A stretch of DNA of 64,000 nucleotides from Typhlomys cinereus. Taxonomy: Eukaryota; Chordata; Mammalia; Rodentia; Platacanthomyidae. Below, piece by piece: positions 22,740-34,009 of this stretch. The stretch lies in assembly GCA_023101885.1 (NCBI GenBank), contig JALPQD010000360.1, positions 1,240,001-1,304,000 on the forward strand. The letters are read 5' to 3'. Numbering within the stretch: position 1 is the first letter of the stretch; every line of letters starts with the position of its first letter. The position numbers and the translations under genes are program-made. The notes under the pieces are model-generated. The model did not search any database and was not told where the DNA came from. It saw nothing but the letters and a program-made list of their open reading frames with translations.

Positions 22740-23210
22740 GCCTGGCGCCTGGTGGGACTTGGTAGAAACAGTGTAAAGTACATGCTGTGTAGGTAATGGT
22801 TTCGCTACAAAGCTACATAGATTGTCTTCTCACAGAGTAAAATCGGATCACATTCTGCCAATGGGCGGCAGGGAGGGCTGCTCTGAGGAGGTGACATTTG
22901 AGTTGAGACCAGAGTACGTAGACTAGCTCATCTATGTGGAAGAAGAAGAGAAACTGTGTTCTGCAGAGACAGAGGGACGGGTGTGTGCTAAGAGCCTGTG
23001 GCTGCAAAGAGTTTGGAGTGGTTGGCACAGACTTGGCTGTGCCAGTGGGGGAGTGGAGGGAGTGGGGGGAGTGGTCACAGGCGAAGGCTGGGTATAGATG
23101 GAGGTAGATGGTCCGGATCAGGAGGGGCATCCTGGCTCTTAGTAAGGACTTTAGGTGTGACTCTAAGGATGACAAAAGACCACCAGAGAGGGCAAAGCAG
23201 AGGAGTTGGG
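22740..23210 (-). repeat. L2 3' region (antisense)
   Basis: GAGGAGGTGACATTTGAGTT followed by GAGACCAGAGTACG, and AAGAGTTTGGAGTGG, follow the reversed L2 3' region. Confidence 0.6.
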
Positions 23211-23299
23211 CAAAGAGGCTATTCCTAAGGCATCTCTAGGGAAATGAAATGAGCAAGATGGGGCAAGGGGACTATGAAGGAGGTAACTGGGACCCCCAT

Positions 23300-23430
23300 C
23301 CACAAGAGGTGCCAGCCCAGCACTTAGGAAGGCAGAGGCAGGGGGACCCTGGATTCTTAATCAGCCTGAGTACATCGAGAGACCCTGTATCTAACAGTAA
23401 AGAGAATGAGAGAGAGAGAGAGAGAGCGCG
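23300..23430 (+). repeat. B1 fragment with (GA)n tail
   Basis: CCCAGCACTTAGGAAGGCAG, AGGCAGGGGGACC, AATCAGCCTGAGTACATCG and a GAGA tail. Confidence 0.65.
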
Positions 23431-23464
23431 AAGCAGTTTGAGAAAGAGAAGGCCCAATGAGGCA

Positions 23465-23560
23465 TGTTTTACCCCCAGCGCCCGGATGCTGAGACAGGAG
23501 AATCATAGCTAAAGGCTGGCCTGGGCTTTGTAGCAAAACCTTATCTGAAAAATGAAAGTT
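23465..23560 (+). repeat. B1 fragment
   Basis: CCCCCAGCGCCCGGATGCTG, AGACAGGAGAATCATAGC and GGCCTGGGCTTTGTAGC. Confidence 0.5.
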
Positions 23561-23561
23561 T

Positions 23562-23700
23562 TAATAGAAGAAAGAGGGGGAGGAGGAGAGAAGGAGGAAG
23601 ATGGGGAGGAAGAGAAAAAGGAGGACAAAATCCAGGAGGGAAAAGAGGAGGAAGGGGAGGAGGAGGAGAAGGAAGAAGAGATAGAACAGGAGAAAGACAG
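23562..23700. repeat. GGA-rich purine tract
   Basis: About 135 bases of AGGAGG and AGAAGG units on the plus strand, with only a few C/T. Confidence 0.9.
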
Positions 23701-23739
23701 ACGTCAACTTTTCTGAGCTCGCGAGAGTCAATCATGGAA

Positions 23740-23955
23740 ACAGCTAGTATTCACACAGTATCTTCTCTGTGCCTGGCAACGCTCTGATTACTTAATGAGT
23801 ATTCTTTAATCCTCACAAAACTATGAGGTGGGTTCTCAGTCCTGTTTTGCAGACGGGAGTACCTAAGGCACAGAGGCATTAAGTGACTTGCCTAAGGCCA
23901 CACAGCTAGTAGACGGCGGCCCTGGAATCTGAACCTGGACAGTGGGCTTGAGTGT
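23740..23955 (-). repeat. MIR copy
   Basis: One of the best MIR copies here: TGTTTTGCAGACGGGAGTAC, CTAAGGCACAGAGGCATTAA, GTGACTTGCCTAAGGCCACA and CAGCTAGTAGACGGCGG, in reversed order of the consensus. Confidence 0.8.
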
Positions 23956-24569
23956 GGTGCAACAGGCCCTTCTAAAGAGGGGTGCTCACCGAGCAAGAGC
24001 AGTCCCAGGCCTCCCCTCATCGTGCCCTGAGCCCCAAGTCAGCACCCAGATCAGAACAACATAGCGGCTGTTCTGAGTACACTGAGGTCAGAAGGAGACC
24101 GACCTTCTCCTGGGCACGGGCCGCAATCTCCCTGGGGAGGAAGCTCAGAACCCCACAGCCCACAGCCCTGGCAGGAGGAACTGGGGGGGGGCGCTTAAGG
24201 CTCTCTCAAGGGGGTTTCTCTTCCTGTGGGGACATAGTCTCGGGGCACAGGGCCTCTTCCAGCCTCAGGGAACAACAAAGCTCCAGGGAGAGACCCCGCC
24301 TCTCTCTCCACCTGCACTGGGGCGATGAGGTTGGCATCTCACAAGGCTACAGAACAGACTCAAAAGCGCCAGGCACAGCCCACGTGCTTCTTAAATTTTG
24401 TTTCTGTTTTATTTATTATTTGCACATGTACTGTGTATTGGGGATGTGTGTTTGCTTGTGCACATGTGTGATGTGTGTCTGCTTGTGCACATGTGTGAAC
24501 GCTGGCTCTCAGGCTTGTGCGGGCAAGCACTTCACCCGTGAAGCTGTCTTCTTGGCCCAGCAAATGTTT

Positions 24570-24808
24570 GTTTGTTTTTTTTATTCAAGTCTGTGTGTGT
24601 GTGTGTGTGTGTAGAACCACCATGGGCCTCCTCTACCTCCTCCTTGTTTACTCTGCCCCGGGATTCACAGGCTCCCCCCTACCAGGACCAGAAACGCAGG
24701 CCGCCCACGCTTCTGCCCAGCGTCTATACGTGGGGTCTAGGATCCAAACTCAGGACCTTCTGCCTGCAAAGCAGAGGCTTAACCCCTGAGTCACCTCTCC
24801 AGCCCCAT
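24570..24808 (-). repeat. tRNA-headed SINE, young subfamily, 12-bp TSD
   Basis: It is flanked by the exact duplication CAGCAAATGTTT at 24558-24569 and 24809-24820. Left to right on the plus strand: an inverted tail containing TTATTCAAG, a short GT tract, the young-subfamily body (RC of GTGGTTCTAC), and the antisense head ending CCTCTCCAGCCCCAT. Confidence 0.88.
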
Positions 24809-24873
24809 CAGCAAATGTTTTTCAAGCTTGAGACACAGAGGAACACCGGAAGTCACAGGGGATGCCATGTTGA

Positions 24874-25092
24874 TCTAGGCCGGGACTGTATTCCACGCAC
24901 CAGTCTGTCAGCGTTCAGATTCTAGATCCCACATTAACGCTGGCTATGTGAACCCACCTGGGGGAAATCTCCAGGAGTTCCAAGCCTGGCTTATGCTGCA
25001 GCAGCAGGAGGGAGGGGGACTATTGGAGTTCAGACAAGGTGGAGAGCAAAGGAACCGTTCTGGTCTAGGCCGGGACTGTATTCCACGCACCA
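24874..25092. repeat. 29-bp exact direct repeat, 190 bp apart
   Basis: 24874-24902 and 25064-25092 are identical over 29 bases, containing GGCCGGGACTGTATTCC. The bases on either side do not align, so this is not part of a longer recognisable duplication or a known repeat. Confidence 0.95.
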
Positions 25093-25394
25093 CCCTTGTC
25101 TGCCCCCTGCTTGACCTATTCTGGGGTCGATTTGGAAATAGGCTAAAGTCGGCCTTTCGCACCTTGCTTTCAATAGGAAACCAGTCAGAAGACAATCACT
25201 GGGTTCCAGGGAGCCAGGCCATGTGGCTCTTACCGCATGGTGCGTTGGACGCAGATCTGAGCACGAGCCCAGCCCATTGGCCATTCTAATGATCACACAC
25301 TCTCCAGCTCCACCTGACCCTCCCGGAGCTTGGCACCTCCTCCCTGTCCACGGATACAATCTGTGTTCCTTTCCCTGATTGGATGAGTTGTGTC

Positions 25395-25635
25395 GTGCAT
25401 AGTAACACCAGTGTTGGAAACACACAGTCGGAACCCAGACTCCTTGGCTTCCAAAGCTGTGCTGCTTGTTAGCTGTGCGTGTTTGGATAAGTTACTTACC
25501 CTCTCTGTGACTGTCATCTGTTTAAAAAAAAATGGTGACGGGCGGCAATTGACGTCTTCTGGTGCTGATGGCAGAGTTACATAAAGGCGTGCTTCTGCCG
25601 ACTAGCAAGCGCTGGATAAATATTGACCGCAGTGT
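25395..25635 (+). repeat. MIR copy
   Basis: AACCCAGACTCCTTGGCTTC, TGTTAGCTGTGCGTGTTTGG, ATAAGTTACTTACCCTCTCT and GCAAGCGCTGGATAAATATT follow sense MIR. Confidence 0.75.
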
Positions 25636-25664
25636 GCCAGTAAGTTGTGTTTAAAAATTAACAG

Positions 25665-25960
25665 TTAAAGCCAGAGAGAAGGCGCAGCAGGTTGGAAGTA
25701 TTTGCTATACAAGCCTGATGTATATTCGATGACCTGAATCTGTGATCCCAACACTCCCCTAGTAAGGTAGAAGGTGGACACAGAGCTGTTGTCTGGATAT
25801 TTCCAGCGGGCTAGCCTGGGATACACTGAGCAGACACAGAAACCGCAAGGGAGACCTTGCCTCACCGGAGGTAGAAGGAGAGGGCCGGCTCCCACAAGTT
25901 GCCCTGCGACCTCCACATGCACACCCACACGCACACTAATAATAATAGAGTAGCAATGAT
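25665..25960 (+). repeat. B4/RSINE1-like SINE
   Basis: GTTAAAGCCAGAGAGAAGGC, TTTGCTATACAAGCCTGATG, CGGGCTAGCCTGGGATACAC and a CACATGCACACCCACACGCA tail with AATAATAATAG. Confidence 0.7.
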
Positions 25961-25989
25961 GATAATATTTTTAAAATTAATAGTAGTTA

Positions 25990-26175
25990 GGTCCGGTAAG
26001 ATGGATCGACAGGCAAATCTGTCAATCTCAATTTAATCCCTGGAGCCCACAAGGTGGAAGGCAAGAACCAATTCCTGCAAGTCGTCCTCTGACCTCTGCC
26101 AACGTGCCCCGGCACGCTCGTGCCTGCTCTCCTCCTTGCCTCTTAAGTAAATGTTTTTGAAATCTTAAAACAAGC
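25990..26175 (+). repeat. B3 SINE
   Basis: AATTCCTGCAAGTCGTCCTC, TGACCTCTGCCAACGTGCC and TTAAGTAAATGTTTTTGAAA match the B3 3' half and tail. Confidence 0.75.
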
Positions 26176-26224
26176 AACAGCAGTTAAAGTATATATATAC
26201 TAGCCCACTCATTTTTCTAAAAAT

Positions 26225-26420
26225 TTTTCATATATGAACATCTTTATGTTTCATGACAACTTTCAGCAGCGTTTCTACAATCTCCCACTTATAGAAGAAA
26301 ATGAGACCCATAAAGGTGAAGCAACTTGCTCTAGGTCACATGGTTAGAAGTGGCGAGGGTGGGACTTGAACTCAGGCCTACTGGCCCCACACTTGAGGTT
26401 CATAATCCCTACACTAAATC
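26225..26420 (-). repeat. MIR copy
   Basis: AAATGAGACCCATAAAGGTG, AAGCAACTTGCTCTAGGTCA, CATGGTTAGAAGTGGCG and GGACTTGAACTCAGGCCTAC are reversed MIR landmarks. Confidence 0.75.
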
Positions 26421-26794
26421 CAAGAATTTCTTTGAGCACTTTTTTTCCCAGTCATACAAACTTAATAGGTACCCCAGTCCCCCTTGCACCCTTCCCCTTT
26501 TCCCCATCCTTTTACCCCTCCCTCCCTTTCTCCCTTCCCCCCTTTTCCCCTTCCCATTCCCTGGAGCATCTTTGAGCACTTTTTGTTTTTAAAAGTCACT
26601 ATTTTTCTACACCTTTCAAAATCAATAAGCAAGAATCCTGGTGTTCCCTCACGGCCACTCTGGCCAGCCCCCTAGTCCCTGCCCCCACCCAGGCTAGCTC
26701 TCCCCAGCCACAGAAGGGGGGCCAGATCAGCCGTCCCCAGTTTCCAGCCGTGGACCGAAGCACTCAGCTGTGGATAAAGACTGTGTCCTGGACA

Positions 26795-27183
26795 CTGCAG
26801 ACTTTGTGCATGTGTGTCCATGTGTATACATGTGTGCAAGGGTGTGTACATGTGTGCGCGTGCATGTGTGCCTGTGTGAGTGTGCGTGCGTGCACACACG
26901 TGTGTGAGTACATATGTGTGTATATGCATGGGTGTGCACATGTGTTTGTGTGTATACAGGGGTGCGCCTGGCTGTGTGTGCCTGTGGAGGCCCAAGGGTA
27001 ACATCAGGAATCACCCTGGATTGCTCTACCTCTTTATTGCTTTGCTTTGGGGTTTTCCAGGTTCTGCCTTCCAGGGCCAGAATTACAGGCTGCCACCATC
27101 TCCATCAGGCATTTTTTTAACATGTCTCTGGGGATCCGAACACATGTCTTCTTGCTTCACCCCTCAGCCATCTCCCCAGCCCA
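26795..27183 (-). repeat. tRNA-headed SINE, older subfamily, long GT/TGCATG tail
   Basis: An imperfect TG-rich segment of about 170 bases precedes GTGGAGGCCCAAGGGTAACA, TCAGGAATCACCCTGGATTG and the antisense head CAGCCATCTCCCCAGCCC. Confidence 0.85.
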
Positions 27184-27234
27184 TGCTCAGAATTTATCTT
27201 GCTGTGATCCTCCCACTGGTACTGTAGAGCAATT

Positions 27235-27326
27235 ATTTGCATAACATTTGCATAGGAACCGAGATGCTAAGTCACCTAAAGAGGCTTTAAAATCGACAGG
27301 AGGATGTGTGTAGGTTATATGCAAAT
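27235..27326. promoter_or_regulatory. Three perfect octamer (POU) motifs
   Basis: ATTTGCAT occurs at 27235-27242 and 27246-27253, and its reverse complement ATGCAAAT at 27319-27326. The segment is outside recognised repeats, just downstream of a SINE. CACNG3 is a neuronal gene, so a POU-responsive intronic enhancer is a reasonable but untested reading. Confidence 0.4.
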
Positions 27327-27782
27327 ATTATGGCATTTTATATAAGGGACTTCAGCATGTGCAAATCTGGGGGGTGGGCTGGAACCAATTTCAGCATTTC
27401 TCGGGGTCCAGTGAGGAGTTGTGAGTGCACCACTAAGAGTTTTCAGAGCAAAGAGTTCAAGATGACAGGGCTTGACCCTAGGGGCGCTGCTCAAGTCCTA
27501 GATGGGAGAAGTGAGGACCCTCCCCGCTTCCTAACAGCCCAGTGGAAGGGAAGAAGCCCTTGCTCAGCTGCACATCTAGACCATGGGCTCTTCTTCTGTG
27601 CCCTGCACGTCTGAACCGAAGCCCGGATCTCTCCTCCGGGGCTTGTTAACCATCAAAATGCTGGGGAGGAGGGGAGCTGCCACAGCCTGCTTGGGATAAA
27701 CATTTATGTCCCTGAATTCCCACTGACTGCCACGGACAAGTGGTGACTTCATTCTGAACCTGACACATTCTTCTGCTAGCTC

Positions 27783-27945
27783 TCGTCTCTTCCTCCTCCT
27801 CTTCCTCCTCTTCCTCCTTCTCTTCCTTTTTCTCCTCTTTCTTCTCCTCCTCTTCCTCTTCCTTCTCCTCCTCTCCCTCCTCCTTTTCCTCCTCCTCTTC
27901 CTTTTCCTTCTCCTCTTCCTCCTCCTCTTCCACTCTCAATCTTCC
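27783..27945. repeat. (CTTCCTCCTC)n pyrimidine tract
   Basis: About 160 bases, almost only C and T; the glutamate-rich antisense frame is its translation. Confidence 0.95.
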
Positions 27946-28149
27946 TCCTTCATTTTCGTGCCTTTCTGGAACCCCACACCATCAAGAAACCTGGGTAAAT
28001 GGCCACAGGGTAGGAAATAGGGGCTGGAGTTTCTGAAAATCCTAGCGACTGAAAAGAAAAGTCCTTTGCAAGGTCACAGGTCCCTTGGGATCACTGAGGG
28101 AAGAAGCCAAGTTCATGTAGACTATATTTATTCTCCACCTGAAGCTTTC

Positions 28150-28562
28150 TTTGTGTGTGTGTGGGGGGGGGTTCTTTTGTCTTTTTTCCATGTTCATTGC
28201 ATGTGGTGGTGCATGGGAATGTGTAGGTGTGCTATATGGGGTGTGTAGGTGTGTCATGTGGGGGTATATGGGTTTGCATATGCATGCCTGTATGTTTAAA
28301 GGCCGAAGGCTGCTATTGGGAATCATTCTTCATCACTCTTCTGCCTGATTTTTTGAGGCAGGGTCTCCAGTTAAACCCAGAGCTTGCCAATAGGGCTGAG
28401 TCTGTCTAGTCAGCTTCCTTTGAACAATCCTGGGCTTCTCCTTCAGGGCTAGAATTCCAGGCAGGCTGCCGCTCCCACGGTGCCTTTTGTGGGGGATCAG
28501 AGATGCAAAGTCTGTTCTTCTTTGTGCAAGTGCTTTATCCTCTGAGACACCACCCTAGCGCC
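28150..28562 (-). repeat. B4/RSINE1-like SINE (antisense)
   Basis: A TG-rich segment is followed by TTTTGAGGCAGGGTCTCCAG, GTTAAACCCAGAGCTTGCC, TAGTCAGCTTCC, GCTAGAATTCCAGGC and TCTGAGACACCACCCTAGC. Confidence 0.75.
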
Positions 28563-29204
28563 TGGACTTGGGAGTTTTGAGAGACAAAATCTCTCTGAGG
28601 GAGACAAAGCCCAGGCTGGCTCCAAACTTTTAACTCTGCCGTTCCCAACCTTCCATGCGCTGTGGACAGTCAGTTCCAGCGAGGAGCTCTTGGTCACCAG
28701 TGCAAGCTGCTGCTTCTCCGACATCAGCACCCCCCCCGCCCCCTCTCAACGCCTCTCAGCAGTATTTTTGGAAATCTGATCATTCAACACATTCCCCAAG
28801 CTCTTACTGGGGAGCAGGGCTACATCGTCACCTACCCAGCTGGCTTTGTAGCTTTCACCCTGTCTCCGTATCTAAGGTATCGTATGGTAGTACTGTCATG
28901 CCGCGGACGGAAGAGGAAAGAGGCTCATTGGTTGTCACACACCATAGCAGGCTAGTTCTCAAAGAAGGGAGAAAAGTAGTATCTAAGGGAGACGCGGAGT
29001 TTTTACAGTCTTTGGGCTGGTGGGCAGGGTGAAAGACAGATGGGAGTGGACTCTATCAGCCCTGTCGCCAAGAGGTGTGTGACTAAGGATCATGTAAGCT
29101 CGGGCTTCTCCAAGCACCAGCTGGCCTTTAGGGGGCAGTGACCAAGGAGCAGAATTCCTACTCTGAATAAAGGGGATGGAGGAAAGGGAATCACTCCATC
29201 AGTT

Positions 29205-29400
29205 ATTCTTCTCTTTGATGCGACAAAATGCTTGACAGAAACAACTTAAGGGAGGAAAAGGTTTATTGGGCTCACAGCTTTAGGGAATTTGAGTGCATCT
29301 GGGGAGGATGATAGAAGGCATGGTGACAGGACCCACTCAGCTCTTGTCAGCAGGAACTTGAAGCAACGGATCATATATAGCAGCTGACCAGGAAAGGGAA
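29205..29400 (-). repeat. MaLR-type LTR fragment
   Basis: AACAACTTAAGGGAGGAAAA, GGTTTATTGGGCTCACAGC and an internal GCATGGTGACAGG match reversed rodent MaLR LTRs. Confidence 0.6.
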
Positions 29401-29410
29401 AGTCAGACCG

Positions 29411-29740
29411 TGTTTTAGTCTCTGTGATAAAATACCCCAACAAAAACAGCTTAAGGGGGCGAGAGTTTACTCTGACTTATAGTTCCAGAGGGAAAGAGTC
29501 CACTATGGTGGGGGGAAGGCATAATAGCTCACATTACATCCACAAAGGGGAGAGAGAGAGAGAGAGAGAGAGAAAGAGACAGAGACAGAGGGAGCTGGAG
29601 GATCAAACCTCACCGTCCACCCCCCGTGATGTACTTCCTCTAGCAAGGCTCACCTCCTAAAGGTTCTACCAACCTCTTCAACAGCGCCACCAGCTGGTAC
29701 CAAATGCTACAGCATGTGAGCCTACCGGGGACCGCATGTC
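29411..29740 (-). repeat. MaLR-type LTR with (GA)n
   Basis: TTTTAGTCTCTGTGATAAAA, CAGCTTAAGGGGGCGAGAG, TAGTTCCAGAGGGAAAGAGT, CTCACCTCCTAAAGGTTCTA and GCGCCACCAGCTGGTACC follow the reversed consensus. A GA run at 29550-29572 is internal. Confidence 0.75.
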
Positions 29741-29896
29741 CCAAGCCATAACAACAGGATCCAAGGAAGGAAGGGACTGTGGGTGTCTGAGGTATTTTTC
29801 CTTGCTCCATTCTGTTCCGCTCCCTGCATTCACCACCCCACCACAGTCTCAGTTGGTTATACTGAGTACACACTAAGTTCCACTCACAGATTCCAC

Positions 29897-29899
29897 ATT

Positions 29900-29940
<41 letters not shown>
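29897..29940. repeat. (CA)n microsatellite
   Basis: AC run of about 22 units. Confidence 0.97.
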
Positions 29941-29943
<3 letters not shown>

Positions 29944-30194
29944 ATGCCTTGCCTGACTGGGGGGGGCTCCTCCTCCAGGAAGGCATGCAAAACAGCGAGA
30001 GTGGGTAGGGCGTGGAGGTGGAGGGAGAAGGGAAGGCGATAGCCCGTGGAGCGTTTGCTGGGTTTCACGTGTCTGCCAGGGAGTCGGTGGGAACACAGGA
30101 ACATATATATATATATATGCCGAGCAGGCTATAGCAGCCCACACAGCTCTACATGGACACTGTGTCCTTTCAGCTTAGAGCAAGCCTGGGCAAT

Positions 30195-30300
30195 TATATA
30201 CTATTATCACTCCTTGAAATAAGAAGAACCCAAAGCTCAGAGAGTGTAAGTAACTTGCCTGGGGTCACACAGCCTGCGAGCCAGGCCACAGAAATAACCT
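30195..30300 (-). repeat. MIR fragment
   Basis: CCAAAGCTCAGAGAGTGTAA, GTAACTTGCCTGGGGTCACA and CAGCCTGCGAG. Confidence 0.7.
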
Positions 30301-30839
30301 TGAAGTCGCCCCCACTTGGGGAAAATCGGAAATCTCTGGGCCTTCTCCATCCTCTAGAAGACCCGCAGCAAGCACAGCCCGCCCCTCTCATCTCTTCCAG
30401 TGCCTGGCAAGAGCCGTCCCTGCTGCCTGAGTGTCCCCAACCATTGGAATCCCTTCTTCCTCCCACATACACACCACCCCCCACCCCCCACCCCTCCACC
30501 CCTGCTTCAGCCTTTCCAACTCACCCAGCCCAAATGCCTGGCTCTCCTGGAATTCAACGCCTGAGAGTCTCTCCTTGAGTCTCTCTGTCTGTGCTAAGAT
30601 GAAGCTCAGAGGGGAGGTCCCAGCCTGCTTCTCCTGCCCCCAAACCAAAGACCCGCTGCGATGTGGGTGCCCTGGGCATACATCTGTGGCTTCCAGTGTT
30701 CTCATCACCTTCCCAGCCCCACCCACAGCAGCTCCAGCTGAGACACCGGAACCCCATCTCCCAAAGCTCGGAGTCCACCTTCACCAACTACCCCCACCTC
30801 ACATGCCATATGACAAGTCTGACAAAGTATGTCGGAGTA

Positions 30840-31050
30840 TGTCAAACCACTGAATCAGCTCCCTCCACTTCTATCTACCTGCCCAGGGGCTGATCCCCCC
30901 CCATGGGCGAGGTCTTCCCACAGCAATCAGCCAGTCTTCTGCAGGCTTGCTCATGCCTTTGCCTTAACTACTAACTCTCCACAGATGTGCCCAGAGCTCA
31001 GCCCTCAATCGTCAAGTTGACACCTCTATCCAACCAGTACAGGTATCAAT
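30840..31050 (-). repeat. LTR-type repeat fragment (MaLR-like)
   Basis: TTCTGCAGGCTTGCTCATGC, CCACAGATGTGCCCAGAGCT and ATCGTCAAGTTGACACCTC share the 62.5-kb LTR pattern. Confidence 0.6.
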
Positions 31051-31494
31051 GGTGCCAGTCTCTGGAATGGAACTGGGGAGCGCTTGGGACAAACAGATCT
31101 GTCTGTTTCACAGGTTTGTTGCTGTAATGAGCTCATGCCCCGGTTGACTAGGGGAACAAGAGACGCATCCATACTCACGATCTCAGATTACAGTTCATTA
31201 CGGCAGGAGTTACCGGTTCGGAAGCCCAAAGAACTAACCACACCACGTGCACAGCAAGATCAGCTCACCAAATACTGAACCAGAGACTCTGTCTTCTCCA
31301 CTTGCACAGGAAATAGTCCCAGACAGTGCAGCTCAGCTTTTCCTCCCATCATGCTCTTCCCTACCCACGGCCCCTGGGTCTCAGGAGGGGCGTGCTCAGA
31401 TTAGCTCACGTAACTGCTCACTCCGAAGCTGTAGGAAACTGTAGCTTGGAGATGCTGAGAAATTGAAACCAGGTTACACGATGTTACAGTTTCT

Positions 31495-31645
31495 CTGAGT
31501 CTGCTGATAAATTCACTGGCAAAGCAGCATATGGGAACAAGAGATTTTATTCTTGCTTATGATCGTCCAGTTATACTTCTTAGTCCAATTTGGCTGGAGA
31601 GCTCATAACAATATCAGGTATCCACAGGGATTGCTGAGAGAGAGA

Positions 31646-31679
<34 letters not shown>

Positions 31680-31825
31680 TCACTTCCCAGACAGCATATC
31701 TCAGATATGCCAAATAATGCCAACTTCTTGCATCTTATCCATCTGCCCTGGGAAAACAGATCCATCTGTCCAGAACTTGAGTCTTCAGTTGTCCAGTTGA
31801 TACCCATAGATAACTAGTACAGTGG
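31495..31825 (-). repeat. LTR-type repeat (MaLR-like) with (GA)n
   Basis: GAGATTTTATTCTTGCTTAT, TTAGTCCAATTTGGCTGGAG, a GA run at about 31637-31678 and TGTCCAGTTGATACCC at the right end. Confidence 0.6.
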
Positions 31826-32510
31826 ATAAGGACAGGTTTGAACTGCAGTTAACTGATTCCCAAGCCCAAGATCTTGGCTTCTGAGTTATGCTGCCAAGCC
31901 ACTCTCTCCAAGACCATGGGACCATATCAGTGCGATGCGGAGGAATTAGATGGTGGAAGATGTGGTGGTGGATAGAGGATAGGTGAATAGATGGGACTTG
32001 GGTGGTGTCCTCAGTCTGCTCCAGGGTCCACAGGATGAACACGGAGCAGCCACTGTGTGCAGAGGGTGCAGATCTAAGACATGGTCCTGACAGGACTCCC
32101 TTGCAGCCCAGACCCATGTCTCCAGAGAGAACGGGCTTCCTCTATTCCACTTGGGCTGCGGATGAGCTCCAGCAGAGAGAACACTGCCCTGCTTGCAGGC
32201 TTGGGAGTCTAAAGGGCCGGTGCTACCCCATGCCTGAATAATGGTGCCTGTGTCTGTAGGTGACATTTCTATGTCCACTTTCTGTGGACATTTAACAAAA
32301 AGTTGGTCACTTTAAAAAGCAGAAAAGGGCTGATTTAGCTCATAGCTTGGGAGGCTGAAGATCAGAGGGGCCGGTCTGGCCACTAGTGAGGGCTCTCTCT
32401 TGGACACATAATGGCTTAGTGGAGGAGCAGGAAGGAAAATCAGCTATGGGGGCGGAAGAATACATGGGATGGCCTCAGTCTATAGCAACCCACTCTGGTA
32501 GAAACTCACT

Positions 32511-32790
32511 TGTGAGCTGGGAAGGTGGCTCAGTGGTTAAAGTCTTTGCCTGGCAAGCAAAAGGACTTGAGTTCAGATCTCCAGATCCCATGTAAAAATA
32601 TCAGGCAGGTGCAGTAGACAGCCTGTAATTCTAGCCTGAAAGGCAGAGCCTCACACTCAAACGCACTTGGTATATATAGCTACACGTAGACACACGTGCG
32701 TGCATGCACACACATGCACACATGCACATATATACACACATGCACACATATGCACACATGCACACATGTATCCCATACACATATACAAGT
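32511..32790 (+). repeat. tRNA-headed SINE, older subfamily, CA/TGCACA tail
   Basis: GTGAGCTGGGAAGGTGGCTC, AGTGGTTAAAGTCTTTGCC and GACTTGAGTTCAGATCTCC, then a shortened body and a CACATGCACA-rich end. Confidence 0.85.
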
Positions 32791-32799
32791 TAGCCAACC

Positions 32800-34005
32800 A
32801 CCCGGCCACTAGGGGGCTCTCTACTGCAGGCAGCACACAGGGTTGATCAGGGCAGCATCCAGGCCCGGTATTGAATTAACAACATCTCACTGCATGGGAG
32901 GAAAGCGATTTCCTTTTTCAATTCTCGGCATCTAGCTAGAATTTAATAACATCGTCTTTGTTTCATTGTGTTTATTTTTACAGTAGCCTTCTATTTATGG
33001 CCAGAGGTAGCACCGCTCTCCATTTGCAGGGAAAGTTATAAAATGTCCATTGAAAATAAATTTTAGTTGAAAAAATAAAATAAAAAAAGCAGAGTCGGCT
33101 TAAAGGGAAATGAAAGATAAATGCTAAAACGTGTGCTGTAAATACAGGGAGACAGGAACACATGGCTGCTGCAGACAGCTTGGTCCGGCTCCCCTAGCCG
33201 AATGTCTTTCAGGAACTGGAATATGAGGGTCTCAGGAAGGCACGAGGGCTTGTCTGTCATGGATGTCGGAACATCTTTGGGGCCACATTGTACATTTAAA
33301 TGTGCCGAGCAGGAAAGCTTAGAAATGGTCTCAACAAGCAAGCTGAAGACTAGACACAGCTTTTCAGCTCCTCTCAGGTTTGGTTTTGCTGCCAATCTTC
33401 AGAACTGGGAGTAACAGACTGTGGATCTCACAGATGCTGGTATACTGGGAGTCATCCCGGCTGAGCAGCGCAAGACATAGTGGGCTCTGACTGCTTGACC
33501 TTGGACGATCCTCATGCTGACCGCAAGAGCGAAGTGCTAAGGTTAGACCCATTTTGCAGATTTGGACGCAGCAGGTGGTTAAGTCATCCACTGAGGGGAG
33601 AGTTCGGAAGCCAGGCAGGTGGAGGGAGAGAGCAGTGGTGGCTAAGAGCTCACAGCCAGTATCCCTCCTGCAGGCTCCACCACACACACCACAGCCAGCC
33701 AAGGACGCGGCACCTACTGGAGTGGGACTCTGTCATCGGCATCTACAAAGCCCAGTGGGAAGATCACTGTCTCTAGTACCCAGCCAGAGTGCCAAGAAGA
33801 CTCGGGGTGATGTCATCTGTGCTTCAGGGCATCCCGGTGACCTTGTGAACGGAACAGGGCTGCTCTGTAGCTACGATGCCTTTAAGGGGCTGCTCTGTAA
33901 CTGCAGTGTCTTTGAGTTTTCTAACCTGCTCCCTCCTGCCAGACAGTGCTATCTCCTTGGTCTCTCTTTTCCCTTTAGTCAATCCCTTTTTCCATTTTCA
34001 TGTGG
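32800..34005. other. Mostly unassigned intronic stretch
   Basis: No exon is recognised. AT-rich sequence lies at 32935-33100, and a 35-bp imperfect tandem duplication containing GGGGCTGCTCTGTA is at 33855-33913. Confidence 0.5.
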
Positions 34006-34009
34006 ATAT

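Noticed and set aside
24000..24350. GC-richer segment considered as a promoter or exon 1 of CACNG3
   Set aside because: There is no CpG cluster, no frame for the TARP N-terminus and no donor in a suitable phase.
24572..24925. 117-codon frame starting after the T-rich tract
   Set aside because: It crosses an antisense young SINE and its flank; no family was found.
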